Below are positions 5,860 to 14,724 of a DNA stretch of 32,117 nucleotides, piece after piece. The stretch is from NCBI GenBank assembly GCA_937880705.1, contig CALGRZ010000047.1, positions 1 to 32,117 of the forward strand. Direction: 5' to 3'. Source of the stretch: an uncultured Alistipes sp. GTDB taxonomy: Bacteria; Bacteroidota; Bacteroidia; Bacteroidales; Rikenellaceae. The translations under genes were made by a program, and so were the position numbers. The notes beneath the pieces were generated by a model. It made no database searches. It saw only the letters and a list, made by a program, of their open reading frames with translations, and was not told the origin of the DNA. Every line of letters starts with the position of its first letter. The stretch's first letter is position 1.

Positions 5860-7893
5860 ATGAAAACACAAAATAAACGTCTTCAGATGGTCGCCGACGA
5901 CGAGTGGTTATGGCCCGTCGAGGATGAAATCAACCTCCGACACTCGCTCTACGAGCAGCGTTTGAGCGACATCGAGGCCACCTCGGGCTCGATTGTCGAC
6001 TACGCCAACGGCTACCGCTACTTCGGCTGGCAGCGCGACGAGCAGATGAAGGGATGGTGGTTCCGCGAGTGGCTGCCCGAGGCCAAGGATGTCTACATCT
6101 TCGGTGACTTCAACTCGTGGCAGCGCACACAGCTACGCCTGGAGCGCGACCGCACAGGTGTGTGGAGCATCTTCCTTCCCGATGCGATGTATGGCGAGCG
6201 TCTTACCGAGGGCTCGCTCTACAAGCTGCACATCCACGGCAACAACGGCTGGCGAGATCGCATACCCGCCTACGCCAAGCGTGTGGTGCAGGACGACGAG
6301 ACGAAGAACTACACCGCACAGTTTGTCATCGACCGCCCCTACGAGTGGAAGCACGACACGTTCCGCGCCCCGAAGCTCGGCGAGCTGCTCATCTACGAGG
6401 CACACGTCGGCATGGCACAGGAGGAGGCCAAGGTGGGCAGCTATGTGGAGTTCCGTGACCTCATCCTGCCACGCATCAAGTCGCTGGGCTACAACGCCGT
6501 ACAGCTCATGGCCATCGCCGAGCACCCCTACTACGGCTCGTTTGGCTACCATGTATCGAGCTTCTTTGCGCCCTCGTCGCGCTTCGGCACTGCCGACGAG
6601 CTGCGCTCGCTCATAGACCGCGCCCATGAGCTGGGCATCGCCGTGATCATGGACCTCGTGCACGCCCACTACGTCAAGAACTTCGACGAGGGCATCAACG
6701 AGCTCGACGGCTCCGACCACCACTACTCGAAGGCCGGCGGGGCGGGCTACCAGAAGTACTGGGACTCAAAGACCTTCGACTATGGCAAGCGCGAGGTCGA
6801 GCACTTCCTGCTCTCGAACGTGAAGTACTGGATCGAGGAGTTCCACTTCGACGGCTACCGCTTCGACGGTGTCACCTCGATGCTCTACCACCACTTCGGC
6901 TATGTCGACTTCGACTGCCGTGAGCGATTCTTCGACGAGGGTGTCAACCGCGATGCCATCGTCTACCTCACCCTTGCCAACAAGCTCATCCACGACCTGC
7001 GCCCCGATGCCATCACCATCGCCGAGGATGTCAGCGGCATGCCCGGCTCGTGTGTCAAGCCCGAGGATGGAGGCATGGGCTTCGACTACCGCCTCGGCAT
7101 GGCCATACCCGACTACTGGATCAAGCTGCTCAAGGAGCAGGCCGACGAGGAGTGGAACATCTGGGAGATGTGGTCGGTGATGACCAACCGTCTGCCCTCG
7201 GTACACACCGTGGCCTATGCCGAGTCACACGACCAGGCTCTGGTGGGCGACAAGACCATAGCCTTCCGCCTGATGGACAAGGAGATGTACTTCTCGATGG
7301 ATCGTGCCTCCGAGAACCTCATCATCGACCGCGGCATGGCCCTGCACAAGCTCATACGCCTGATGACCATCACCACGGGTGGCGAGGCCTACCTCAACTT
7401 CATGGGCAACGAGTTTGGCCACCCCGAGTGGATCGACTTCCCGCGCGAGGGCAACAACTGGTCGTGCCAGCATGCACGTCGCCAGTGGTCGCTGGCCGAG
7501 AACGGCTTCCTGCGCTACTCCTACCTCAACGACTTCGACAAGGCGATGATAGCCATGGTCAAGGAGTATGGCGTGCTGGGTGACGGCTACCCCTACAACC
7601 ACCTTATGGACGAGCACAACAAGACGATGGTCTACTCGCACAGCGGACTGCTCTTTGTGCTCAACTGGCACCCCACAGCCTCGATACCCGACTACCGCAT
7701 CACCGTGCCTTGGCCGGGCAAGTATAGCGTGCTGCTCTCGTCCGACGAGGAGCGTTTTGGAGGCCATGGCCGTGCCGATGCCGATGGCGAGCACTTCACC
7801 ACCACGCACAAGGCCGAGGATGGCACCATCTACCACACCATAACCATATACAACACCTCACGCACGGGCCTGGTGCTCAAGTGGGAGGAGTAA
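5860..7893 (+). CDS. glgB: 1,4-alpha-glucan branching enzyme (GH13)
   Basis: This 677-residue enzyme cuts an alpha-1,4 glucan chain and reattaches it through an alpha-1,6 bond, making branches in glycogen. Residues about 50-150 form the CBM48-type N-terminal module (FREWLPEAKDVYIFGDFNSW). The GH13 barrel follows, with FDGYRFDGV (nucleophile Asp near 335), TIAEDVSGMP (acid/base Glu near 389) and YAESHDQ (His-Asp near 457-458). A beta-sandwich C-terminal domain ends the protein. The length and the NFMGNEFGHPEWIDFPR segment resemble the eukaryote-like branching enzymes found in Bacteroidetes. Codon use is strongly C/G-ending. It has its own promoter (TATCTTTG at 5830-5837) and probably shares a transcript with the LysM protein 15 bases downstream. 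Confidence 0.95.
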   Translation: MKTQNKRLQMVADDEWLWPVEDEINLRHSLYEQRLSDIEATSGSIVDYANGYRYFGWQRDEQMKGWWFREWLPEAKDVYIFGDFNSWQRTQLRLERDRTGVWSIFLPDAMYGERLTEGSLYKLHIHGNNGWRDRIPAYAKRVVQDDETKNYTAQFVIDRPYEWKHDTFRAPKLGELLIYEAHVGMAQEEAKVGSYVEFRDLILPRIKSLGYNAVQLMAIAEHPYYGSFGYHVSSFFAPSSRFGTADELRSLIDRAHELGIAVIMDLVHAHYVKNFDEGINELDGSDHHYSKAGGAGYQKYWDSKTFDYGKREVEHFLLSNVKYWIEEFHFDGYRFDGVTSMLYHHFGYVDFDCRERFFDEGVNRDAIVYLTLANKLIHDLRPDAITIAEDVSGMPGSCVKPEDGGMGFDYRLGMAIPDYWIKLLKEQADEEWNIWEMWSVMTNRLPSVHTVAYAESHDQALVGDKTIAFRLMDKEMYFSMDRASENLIIDRGMALHKLIRLMTITTGGEAYLNFMGNEFGHPEWIDFPREGNNWSCQHARRQWSLAENGFLRYSYLNDFDKAMIAMVKEYGVLGDGYPYNHLMDEHNKTMVYSHSGLLFVLNWHPTASIPDYRITVPWPGKYSVLLSSDEERFGGHGRADADGEHFTTTHKAEDGTIYHTITIYNTSRTGLVLKWEE

Positions 7894-7908
7894 CACAACC
7901 GCACAACG

Positions 7909-8727
7909 ATGATCAGACGACTCTCCATTATAGCACTCGCCTTGAGCAGCGTAGCACTCTGCATGGCCACCTCGCCCGAGGATGGCACCCCGGGTGACAG
8001 CACCAAGGCCACGCGCATCGTAATCTCGAAGCAGAGCCTCACGCTCACACTCCTGGATAGCGACAACCGCACCATCTGCGCCTTCCCCGTGGCCGTGGGC
8101 CGCAACCTTGGTAACAAGAGCCGCGTAGGTGATAGGAAGACCCCCGAGGGTGAGTTTACCATTCGGCAGATACAGCCTGCCGCCTCGTGGAGCCACGACT
8201 ATGGTGACGGTCAGGGTGCCGTGAAGGGTTGCTATGGCAACTGGTTCATACGCCTCGACACCCCGCCACATAAGGGCATAGGCATCCATGGCACCCACAC
8301 CCCCGAGGCTGTGGGAAGCCGCTCTACCGAGGGCAGCATACGCCTCCGAAACAGCGACTTGGATAGCCTGCAACGCATGGTGCGTGTGGGCATGACGGTA
8401 CTCATAGAGCCCTCCGAGGAGGATATACTCGCCGATGCGGGCGTGGTGAGCGATGCTGCCGAGGCCACCATACCCACCGTCGACATCAAGCCCGATGAGG
8501 TGGTGCGTGCCGAGCTGGAGGCAGCTGCCAAGGCCGAGGCCGAGGCCGCAGCAAAGAGCGCAGATAGGGTCGCAGCCGAGGGCGAGGTGTGGCACACCAT
8601 AGCCTCGGGCGAGATCATAGGCTCGCTGGCCATCAAGTATGGCGTGAGCAGTGCACAGATCCTGGAGCTGAACCCCGACATCAACGAGCGCAACCTGCAA
8701 ATAGGTCAGCGCATACGCATCAAATAG
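7909..8727 (+). CDS. L,D-transpeptidase (YkuD)-like protein with C-terminal LysM; catalytic Cys replaced by Ser
   Basis: This 272-residue exported protein has a signal sequence at residues 1-20 (RRLSIIALALSSVALCMA), a YkuD domain (about 35-165), an Ala/Glu-rich linker (about 195-225) and a C-terminal LysM (about 226-272, with SLAIKYGVSSAQILELNP) that should bind peptidoglycan. YkuD enzymes cross-link peptidoglycan through a cysteine in S-H-G-C-I-R. The structural His motif IGIHGTHTPEAVG is present, but the active-site segment reads STEGSIRLRN, with Ser143 (AGC at 8335-8337) where Cys is expected. The Glu before the Gly is, as I recall, common in Bacteroidetes members. With Ser143 it may be inactive, act as a binding protein or use serine. 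The gene follows glgB by 15 bases and ends at a strong terminator. Confidence 0.88.
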   Translation: MIRRLSIIALALSSVALCMATSPEDGTPGDSTKATRIVISKQSLTLTLLDSDNRTICAFPVAVGRNLGNKSRVGDRKTPEGEFTIRQIQPAASWSHDYGDGQGAVKGCYGNWFIRLDTPPHKGIGIHGTHTPEAVGSRSTEGSIRLRNSDLDSLQRMVRVGMTVLIEPSEEDILADAGVVSDAAEATIPTVDIKPDEVVRAELEAAAKAEAEAAAKSADRVAAEGEVWHTIASGEIIGSLAIKYGVSSAQILELNPDINERNLQIGQRIRIK

Positions 8728-8838
8728 CATACGCAACCAAGAGGCGAGGCTGGCCTTCAACGCCGAGGGGCACCCTCGACGACTGCCGTACACAAGTGGC
8801 CGGGAGGCGATGACCGACCGCAAGCCACACAAAACATC

Positions 8839-8880
8839 GGGCTCATGCACAACAAGTTGCATGGGCCCCACGTTTTTTTT
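8839..8880 (+). terminator. Intrinsic terminator of the glgB/LysM transcript
   Basis: GGGCTCATGCA at 8839-8849 pairs with TGCATGGGCCC at 8858-8868 (one G-T pair). Eight T residues follow at 8873-8880. Confidence 0.85.
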
Positions 8881-8890
8881 GCGCCTTTTA

Positions 8891-8922
8891 TTTGTTTTTT
8901 TAGTCCGATTAAACTATATTTG
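8891..8922 (+). promoter_or_regulatory. Promoter of the ABC exporter genes
   Basis: TTTG at 8891-8894, 20 bases, then TATATTTG at 8915-8922: a full match to the Bacteroidetes consensus. Transcription would start near 8928, leaving a leader of about 100 bases that contains a run of eight G at 8981-8988. Confidence 0.75.
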
Positions 8923-9029
8923 CAAGTGCAAACCCCTGATTAACAGCCCCATTTCATGATAATCGACAGCGTAACTTGCTGGGGGGGGTAGTTAGAGGAT
9001 TTAACTTACCACAAAGTTTAGGTTTTAAT

Positions 9030-9959
9030 ATGAGCAACTCTATTCTTTGCGTCGAACACGTCACCAAGAGCTATACCGGACATAAGGCTCTGGATGATGT
9101 CTCGTTGGAGGTTCCACGCGGCGCAGTCTACGGTCTTCTCGGGCCCAACGGCGCGGGTAAGACGACCCTTATCCGTGTTATCAACCGCATCACCATCGCC
9201 GATAGCGGCCGCGTGCTGCTCGATGGCAAGGCCCTCACCGCCGACGATGTCTTCCACATAGGCTATATGCCCGAGGAGCGAGGCCTCTACAAGGAGATGC
9301 GCGTGGGCGAGCAGGCCATCTTCTTTGCACGTCTCAAGGGGCTGGAGCGTCGCGATGCCGAGCGACGTCTGCGCCAGTGGTTCGAGCGTCTTGGCCTCGC
9401 CGAGTGGTGGGAGCGCAAGGTTGTCGACCTGTCAAAGGGCATGGCCCAGAAGGTGCAGTTTATCTCTACGGTGGTGCACGAGCCCAAGCTGCTGATCTTC
9501 GACGAGCCCTTCTCGGGCTTCGACCCCATCAACGCCAACCTGCTCAAGCAGGAGATCCTCGCACTGCGTGACCGCGGTGCCACGGTGATATTCTCGACAC
9601 ACAACATGGCCTCCGTGGAGGAGATATGCGACCATATAACCCTTATCAACAAGTCGCGCAACATCCTCTCGGGCTCGGTCGACGAGATACGTCGTGCGGC
9701 GGGTGGTAACACCTTCTCTATCACGCACCGCTCGGACGACGCGACACTCACCCGTGCGCTGGGCGAGCTGGCCGTCATCGTGGGCGAGAGCCACGGCATT
9801 GTAGGTGGCTACAACCAGACCAAGATACACATCCCCAACGATGGCGACATCCGCGAGGTCATCTCGCGCCTCAACACGCAGTGCGAGCTACGCTCACTGC
9901 AGGAGATGATGCCCTCGATGAACGATATATTTATCCGTGCCGTCAATGGCACCCTATAA
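9030..9959 (+). CDS. ABC transporter ATP-binding protein, NatA-like
   Basis: This 309-residue cytoplasmic ATPase powers the membrane partner encoded 12 bases downstream. Walker A is GPNGAGKTT. The signature is LSKGMAQKVQ, a variant of LSGGQ typical of the NatA/DUF4162 group. Walker B is LLIFDEP and the switch His is in IFSTHNM. The last 90 residues fit the DUF4162 extension. The frame is open upstream to TTG at 8976, but ATG at 9030 (MSNSILCVEHV) gives the normal family N-terminus. NatA-type systems export sodium or other substrates. Substrate here is not shown by the sequence. Confidence 0.92.
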   Translation: MSNSILCVEHVTKSYTGHKALDDVSLEVPRGAVYGLLGPNGAGKTTLIRVINRITIADSGRVLLDGKALTADDVFHIGYMPEERGLYKEMRVGEQAIFFARLKGLERRDAERRLRQWFERLGLAEWWERKVVDLSKGMAQKVQFISTVVHEPKLLIFDEPFSGFDPINANLLKQEILALRDRGATVIFSTHNMASVEEICDHITLINKSRNILSGSVDEIRRAAGGNTFSITHRSDDATLTRALGELAVIVGESHGIVGGYNQTKIHIPNDGDIREVISRLNTQCELRSLQEMMPSMNDIFIRAVNGTL

Positions 9960-9971
9960 CCTCGAACAGCT

Positions 9972-11255
9972 ATGAGAAAGACTACACTTATTATAATGCG
10001 CGAGTTCACCGAGCGTGTGCGCAAGAAGTCATTTATCATCAGCACGTTGCTCATGCCCATCTTCATGATAGGCCTCATGGTGGCACCCTCGCTGATGATG
10101 CTCTACAACACGGGCGACCAGAAGCAGATTGTCGTCATCGACAAGTCGGGCATGGTGGCCGACAAGCTGCAATCGTCCGACGAGGTGATCTTCATCTCGC
10201 AACCCGACATGGAGAAGGGCGAGGCGTGCAGCATCTATGGCGAAGAGAGCGGCATCTTCGGCGTTCTGTTTATCGACACCGAGGTCGAGGCCCCGGGTGC
10301 CGTGCAGCTTATCACCAACTCGTCATCGTCGATGTTCCTCGAGGAGAGCATAACCTCGCAGATAGACTCTATTCTCGAGACCGAGAAGCTGCGTAGCTAC
10401 AACATCGAGAACCTCGACCAGATACTTGCCGACGTAGAGACCAACATCGAGCTGCAGACCTTCCTCAACAACGGCACCGGCGAGGAGGAGAGCATGGAGA
10501 GCACCTCGTCGACGATCAACTACATCCTCGGCCTTGTGCTGGGCATGTTGCTCTACATGGTCATCATCATCTATGGCCAGATGGTGCTCACGTCGGTGGT
10601 GGAGGAGAAGTCGGGCCGTGTGCTCGACGTCATCGTCACCAGCTGCACCCCCTTCCAGATTATGATGGGCAAGATCCTCGGCATCGGCCTTGTTGCCGTG
10701 ACGCAGATAGCCATCTGGGCCGTGCTGATCATCGGTGCTTCGAAGTTCCTCGTTCCCACGCTCTTCTCGGCCGAGGTAGCCGCCACGAGCGACATGATGC
10801 TTCAGGGCGTTATGGGCACGCTGGGCGACACGGGCTTCATCACCCTGCTCTTTGTCTACCTGCTACTCTTCATCCTGGGTGGCTTCCTGCTCTACGCCTC
10901 GCTCTACGCCGCCTCGGGCTCGGCCGTGGACTCGGTGCAGGATGGCCAGCAGTTCAACACCATCATCATGATGCCCATCATCCTCTCGCTTATCGTGATG
11001 ATGTCGGTATTCAACGACCCCAACTCTACGCTGGCCTTCTGGTTCTCGATGATACCCTTCACCTCGCCCATAGTGATGATCGCCCGCATACCCTTCGGCA
11101 TCCCCACCTGGGAGGTTATCCTCTCGCTGGTGCTGCTCTACGGCAGCTTTGTGCTCACGGCATGGGTGGCGGCAAAGATCTACCGCATAGGTATCTTCAT
11201 GCACGGCAAGCGACCCTCGTGGCGTGAGCTCTGGCAGTGGATACGCACCAAGTAA
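9972..11255 (+). CDS. ABC transporter permease, NatB-like (ABC-2 type)
   Basis: This 427-residue membrane protein has one N-terminal helix (about residues 23-45), a large extracytoplasmic domain (about 46-185), and then about five to six helices in the C-terminal half, the layout of ABC-2 permeases of the NatB (COG1668) group. The start MRKTTLIIMREFTERVRKKS, with a basic segment before the first helix, is characteristic. It lies 12 bases after its ATPase and surely forms the exporter with it. The pair ends at the hairpin at 11263-11300. The substrate is unknown; sodium, antibiotics or peptides are possible in this family. Confidence 0.92.
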   Translation: MRKTTLIIMREFTERVRKKSFIISTLLMPIFMIGLMVAPSLMMLYNTGDQKQIVVIDKSGMVADKLQSSDEVIFISQPDMEKGEACSIYGEESGIFGVLFIDTEVEAPGAVQLITNSSSSMFLEESITSQIDSILETEKLRSYNIENLDQILADVETNIELQTFLNNGTGEEESMESTSSTINYILGLVLGMLLYMVIIIYGQMVLTSVVEEKSGRVLDVIVTSCTPFQIMMGKILGIGLVAVTQIAIWAVLIIGASKFLVPTLFSAEVAATSDMMLQGVMGTLGDTGFITLLFVYLLLFILGGFLLYASLYAASGSAVDSVQDGQQFNTIIMMPIILSLIVMMSVFNDPNSTLAFWFSMIPFTSPIVMIARIPFGIPTWEVILSLVLLYGSFVLTAWVAAKIYRIGIFMHGKRPSWRELWQWIRTK

Positions 11256-11262
11256 GACGATC

Positions 11263-11300
11263 AAGGGGCTGTCGCAACAAACTATTAGCGACAGCCCCTT
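11263..11300. terminator. Bidirectional terminator between the ABC genes and kdsC
   Basis: AAGGGGCTGTCGC and GCGACAGCCCCTT form a perfect 13-base-pair stem with a 12-base loop between converging genes. The flanking T/A tracts are weak. Confidence 0.75.
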
Positions 11301-11330
11301 GTCTTTGAACAACTTACGAGAGGTGCAGAC

Positions 11331-11873
11331 TTATCGTTCGCTCTTCTCCACGCCTAACACACCCTTCGTATTCTTGGCCCAGCAGTCGTGGGCACGCAGT
11401 ACCTGCTCGATGATATCTCTCACAGCACCACGGCCACCATTGAACTCCGAGACGTAGCGCGAGGCCTCGATAACCTCCATGCAGGCATCGGCCGGGCACA
11501 CGGGCACACCCACACGGCGCATGCAGTCCAGGTCGGGGATGTCGTCGCCCATGTATATCACATTCTCGGGCTTAAGCTCATAGTCGCGCATAAACTCCTC
11601 GATTGCCGCCGTCTTATCCATGCAGTTTAGGTAGGCGCGCGTGACACCCAGCAGCTCCATACGTCGCTCCAGCATAGCACCTCGGCCACCCGAGATGACA
11701 CATATATAGTACCCCTCCCTCAAGGCATAGGCCATGGCATAGCCATCCTTGGCATAGTAGTTACGCGCAAAGTCGCCATCGGGCGTGGGGCGCAGGATGC
11801 CGTCGGTCATCACACCATCGACATCCAACACAAAGGCACGAACAAGTGCTATATCCTCTTTGAAATTTCCCAT
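11331..11873 (-). CDS. kdsC: 3-deoxy-D-manno-octulosonate 8-phosphate phosphatase (KdsC, HAD family)
   Basis: This 180-residue HAD phosphatase removes phosphate from Kdo-8-phosphate to give Kdo for lipid A/LPS core synthesis. The nucleophile motif is LDVDGVMTDG (Asp17 and Asp19), motif II is the Ser in VISGGRG, and the metal-binding motif is MGDDIPDLDCM. The lack of a large cap and the length of about 180 residues fit the tetrameric KdsC group. Its start overlaps the 3' end of the upstream YihY-DUF2520 gene by 25 bases, so it is translated as the last gene of a seven-gene operon. DUF2520 and KdsC genes are often neighbours in Bacteroidetes. Confidence 0.92.
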   Translation of the reverse strand: MGNFKEDIALVRAFVLDVDGVMTDGILRPTPDGDFARNYYAKDGYAMAYALREGYYICVISGGRGAMLERRMELLGVTRAYLNCMDKTAAIEEFMRDYELKPENVIYMGDDIPDLDCMRRVGVPVCPADACMEVIEASRYVSEFNGGRGAVRDIIEQVLRAHDCWAKNTKGVLGVEKSER

Positions 11874-13558
11874 ATTCGTCTGGTTAAGTCGTTATAAATA
11901 TCTCGTAAGGCGGGCTTCGAGGCGAGCATCTCGAGGTGTTTCTCGCACACAGCCCTATCACCCCTTATGGCGGGCCCTGTCTGCACGTCGTGGGGGTTGT
12001 CACTATCTATAGCCTTGGCCGCCGTCTCCGCGATGAGCGGTTTGAGCACGTCGAAGGAGATGCCCTCGGCGGTGACTACGTCGAAGCCCTCGGCATAGAG
12101 GTGGTTGACAAAGTTGTTGACCAGCACACCTGCGAGGTGGAGCGTGCGACGTCGCTCCGAGTCGGCATAGTCCACCTGCGTGGATATCAGCGAGGCGAAG
12201 TGCATCAGGCGGTGGCGTGTGGCATCGCTGGCAGCCTCCACGAAGATAGGCACATCGTCGAGGTGTATGCGCCGCCCCTCGGTAAAGCTCTGCAAGGCGT
12301 AGACGATGCCTCGGCGACCACCCCTCTCGGGCAGCGACGACATAGGCACACTGCCTGCCGTGTGCACGATGATAGCCTCGTCGGGCACACGCAGCGAGTA
12401 GGCCACCTCGTAGACGGCACGGTCGCTGACGGCGATGAGGTAGATGTCGGCCTCGGCAAGCTCCTCCGGGTCGTCGGTCCACGCAGTCTCGGCAAGCTCG
12501 GCTATATACTTGCCACGCACGGGGTTACGGGCATATATCTGCTTCAGGGCGATGGTCTGCTTGCGCGCCAGGGTCAGCGCAAAGGCCTCGGCGACATTGC
12601 CCGAGCCTACGACAACCACCCTCAACAGCTCGTCCGACACGGGCTCCGAGCGCAGACGACGACGGTCGATACGCTCGTAGCGGTCGCTATTCTGCCATAC
12701 GAACGAGAGCTCGCAGCCGAAGAGTATTATGGTCCACGAGGTCTGCAACCAGATGATGAAGAGGGGTATGGCGGCAAAGCTGCCGTAGATGGCGTTGTAC
12801 GATGTCATGTAGCCCTGCACAAAGACATAGCCCCACTGCCACAGCATCAGAGCCACACCCGCCACAGCACCGGCACGCAGGGCATTGCGCCACGCCACGG
12901 CCGTGTAGGGCAGATACTTATAGAGCAGCGATGTGCTGAACGAGGCTATGAGCAGCGACAGCAGACGGCCCACCACATCGTTGATCTCGCGCGAGAAGCC
13001 CACCCAGGCGAAGATGTCGTAGGTGTAGGAGGTGGCCAGACCCCACAGCACGGGCACCACGATGGCGATTACGAGGTAGGCCACATAGCGTCGCACAAGG
13101 CCACGGCTCTGTCTGACGCCCCATATATGGTTGAACGAGGCCTCGACCGAGCTAAAGACGGCAAATATAGCCCACAGCAGCGTGCCTATGCCCACCACGG
13201 CAAAGAGCCCCTCGGGGACATTGTCGGCCGCCGTGGCTGCGATGTCGAGTACCTTGTCCAGCAGCGATGACCACCCCCCGAAGGCGTTATAGAGGCTCTC
13301 GATCATAGGCTCCAAGGCCCCCACCCAGCCAAGTATGAGCAGCGTGAGTGCCAGAAGGGGCACCATGGCAAACATCGTATAGAGGGTCAGGGCGGCACTC
13401 TCGACAAAGGTACGGTTCTGGTTGACGTTACGCGCCGTATAGTATATCAGGCGGTAGAGACGGCGCAGACGGCGATGCCACGAGCCTATACCCGTGAGGT
13501 CGTCGACGCGCAACAGCGTAACAGAGAGCAGGTCGCGTATGCGTGTAAAGATACTCAT
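11849..13558 (-). CDS. Fusion of a YihY/BrkB membrane domain with a Rossmann-DUF2520 domain
   Basis: This 569-residue protein joins two domains normally found in separate proteins. Residues about 1-290 form a YihY/BrkB-type membrane domain with about six helices (FVESAALTLYTMFAMVPLLAL, then the IWLQTSWTIILFGCELSFVW segment). YihY proteins are inner-membrane proteins of unclear function, once wrongly called RNase BN. Residues about 312-569 form an NAD(P)-binding Rossmann fold (VVVVGSGNVAEAF) followed by DUF2520 (AGVLVNNFVNHLYA), similar to pyrroline-5-carboxylate reductase-like dehydrogenases. The join (DRYERIDRRRLRSEPVSDEL) is charged and linker-like. The frame is continuous, with no stop or restart needed. 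ATGA overlap with the upstream methyltransferase and a 25-base overlap with kdsC point to translational coupling. Confidence 0.85.
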   Translation of the reverse strand: MSIFTRIRDLLSVTLLRVDDLTGIGSWHRRLRRLYRLIYYTARNVNQNRTFVESAALTLYTMFAMVPLLALTLLILGWVGALEPMIESLYNAFGGWSSLLDKVLDIAATAADNVPEGLFAVVGIGTLLWAIFAVFSSVEASFNHIWGVRQSRGLVRRYVAYLVIAIVVPVLWGLATSYTYDIFAWVGFSREINDVVGRLLSLLIASFSTSLLYKYLPYTAVAWRNALRAGAVAGVALMLWQWGYVFVQGYMTSYNAIYGSFAAIPLFIIWLQTSWTIILFGCELSFVWQNSDRYERIDRRRLRSEPVSDELLRVVVVGSGNVAEAFALTLARKQTIALKQIYARNPVRGKYIAELAETAWTDDPEELAEADIYLIAVSDRAVYEVAYSLRVPDEAIIVHTAGSVPMSSLPERGGRRGIVYALQSFTEGRRIHLDDVPIFVEAASDATRHRLMHFASLISTQVDYADSERRRTLHLAGVLVNNFVNHLYAEGFDVVTAEGISFDVLKPLIAETAAKAIDSDNPHDVQTGPAIRGDRAVCEKHLEMLASKPALRDIYNDLTRRIWEISKRI

Positions 13559-14724
13559 CGTTGCAAAGGTAGTGATTTAAGACGAATTACCCAACTCTCG
13601 GAGCATATTGTGGTGAGGGCTATGTGCACGTCGTTGCCGGGACGTAGGCCACACGCCTTGCGCACCGCCTCGACGCTGTGTGGCGTGTCGCGCTTCGAGA
13701 GCTCGACACCCAGACCCTTGAGCTCACGCTTCAGCTCCTTGGGGCGGTATCTCGAGATGGACTCTATCTCGTATATGCGGCCCAGCAGCTCACCCTCTGG
13801 CAACTGCTCGAAGAGGGCGTAGCCGTTGTTGCTCCAGATGGCACCCCGATCACGGAAGGCGGCCACAGCCACACGGCCCTTCTGCAACGCCACGTCGGGG
13901 GCAACCAAGTATCGCCAGTTGCCCTCCTCGAAGCTGCACCGCGACGGCTCCGCATGCATAGCCTCGCGCTCGAACTCCGCCTCACCGAGGCCCAGAGCCA
14001 CGGTGCGCACTCTGTCGTCCGCGGCCGAAGTGAGGATGTTGATCTCCTTGCACTCGCCACCGAGCGAGACCACCTCCACCTCGGCAGGTGAGAGCAGGCG
14101 GAACGCCTCGTCACAATCGAACATGGGCGACAGCTTGATACACACCCTGTTGGATATCTCCCTGAGGCGCGGCATAAGGCTCAACACATTGGGCGAGCAA
14201 TCCTCCATGCAGACCAGCTTACGGCCCGTGTCGGAGCGGCGGTCGGGGTCGACATACACCCAGTCGAAGTGCTCGTCACACTTGGCCACATACTCCTCGG
14301 CCGAGGCTGTCAGGACCGTGACGTTGCCGATGCCAAGGCGAGCCATATTGCGGCGCACCACCTCGGCAAGCACCTCATCGCGCTCCACGGCCACCACCTC
14401 GCGAAAGTTACGCGCAAGGGCCATGCTGTCGATGCCCAGACCACAGGTCAAGTCCAGCACACGATCACCCCTCAGGGGCTTACGACGTGCGCACTCCTCA
14501 CTCGAGGACTGCTCGAAGGCTCGAGGGGGGATGATGCAGCGCGCCTCGTAGAGGCTGGGCAGCTTGCGACGGGCACGTTGCAGGTACTTCACCTGCGTGG
14601 CCACAAGCTGTGACGAGGGCACACGCCTATCGAGGGCCACATCCGCAGGGTTGCGCCCGATATTGTGCTCGATGGCCTGAAGCAGAGGCTCACTGCACAA
14701 CAACTCTATATCCTCATAACGCAT
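13555..14724 (-). CDS. PG_1098-like SAM-dependent methyltransferase with THUMP-like C-terminus
   Basis: This protein has about 389 residues. A helical N-terminal part is followed by a class I methyltransferase core: motif I is VLDLTCGLGIDSMAL, the acidic loop is VVAVERDE, and DWVYVDPDRR is a DP-type catalytic or RNA-binding segment. The C-terminal 150 residues match the ferredoxin-like plus THUMP-like architecture named after Porphyromonas PG_1098. A nucleic acid substrate is likely, but the exact one is unknown. The start is uncertain: GTG at 14733 and ATGs at 14730, 14727 and 14724 are in frame. ATG at 14724 is chosen because a -7 element ends at 14735. It overlaps comEC upstream and couples by ATGA to the YihY-DUF2520 gene. 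Confidence 0.87.
   Translation of the reverse strand: MRYEDIELLCSEPLLQAIEHNIGRNPADVALDRRVPSSQLVATQVKYLQRARRKLPSLYEARCIIPPRAFEQSSSEECARRKPLRGDRVLDLTCGLGIDSMALARNFREVVAVERDEVLAEVVRRNMARLGIGNVTVLTASAEEYVAKCDEHFDWVYVDPDRRSDTGRKLVCMEDCSPNVLSLMPRLREISNRVCIKLSPMFDCDEAFRLLSPAEVEVVSLGGECKEINILTSAADDRVRTVALGLGEAEFEREAMHAEPSRCSFEEGNWRYLVAPDVALQKGRVAVAAFRDRGAIWSNNGYALFEQLPEGELLGRIYEIESISRYRPKELKRELKGLGVELSKRDTPHSVEAVRKACGLRPGNDVHIALTTICSESWVIRLKSLPLQR

Noticed and set aside
7858..8871. A 337-codon minus-strand frame opposite the L,D-transpeptidase gene
   Set aside because: The plus-strand gene has a signal peptide, YkuD motifs and LysM. The minus frame has no domain and runs through the terminator.
11936..13270. 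A 444-codon open frame on the plus strand opposite the YihY-DUF2520 gene
   Set aside because: It is antisense to a gene with clear domains and tight coupling to its neighbours, and its sequence is His/Arg/Gly-rich without recognisable domains, as expected for a shadow frame in G+C-rich DNA.
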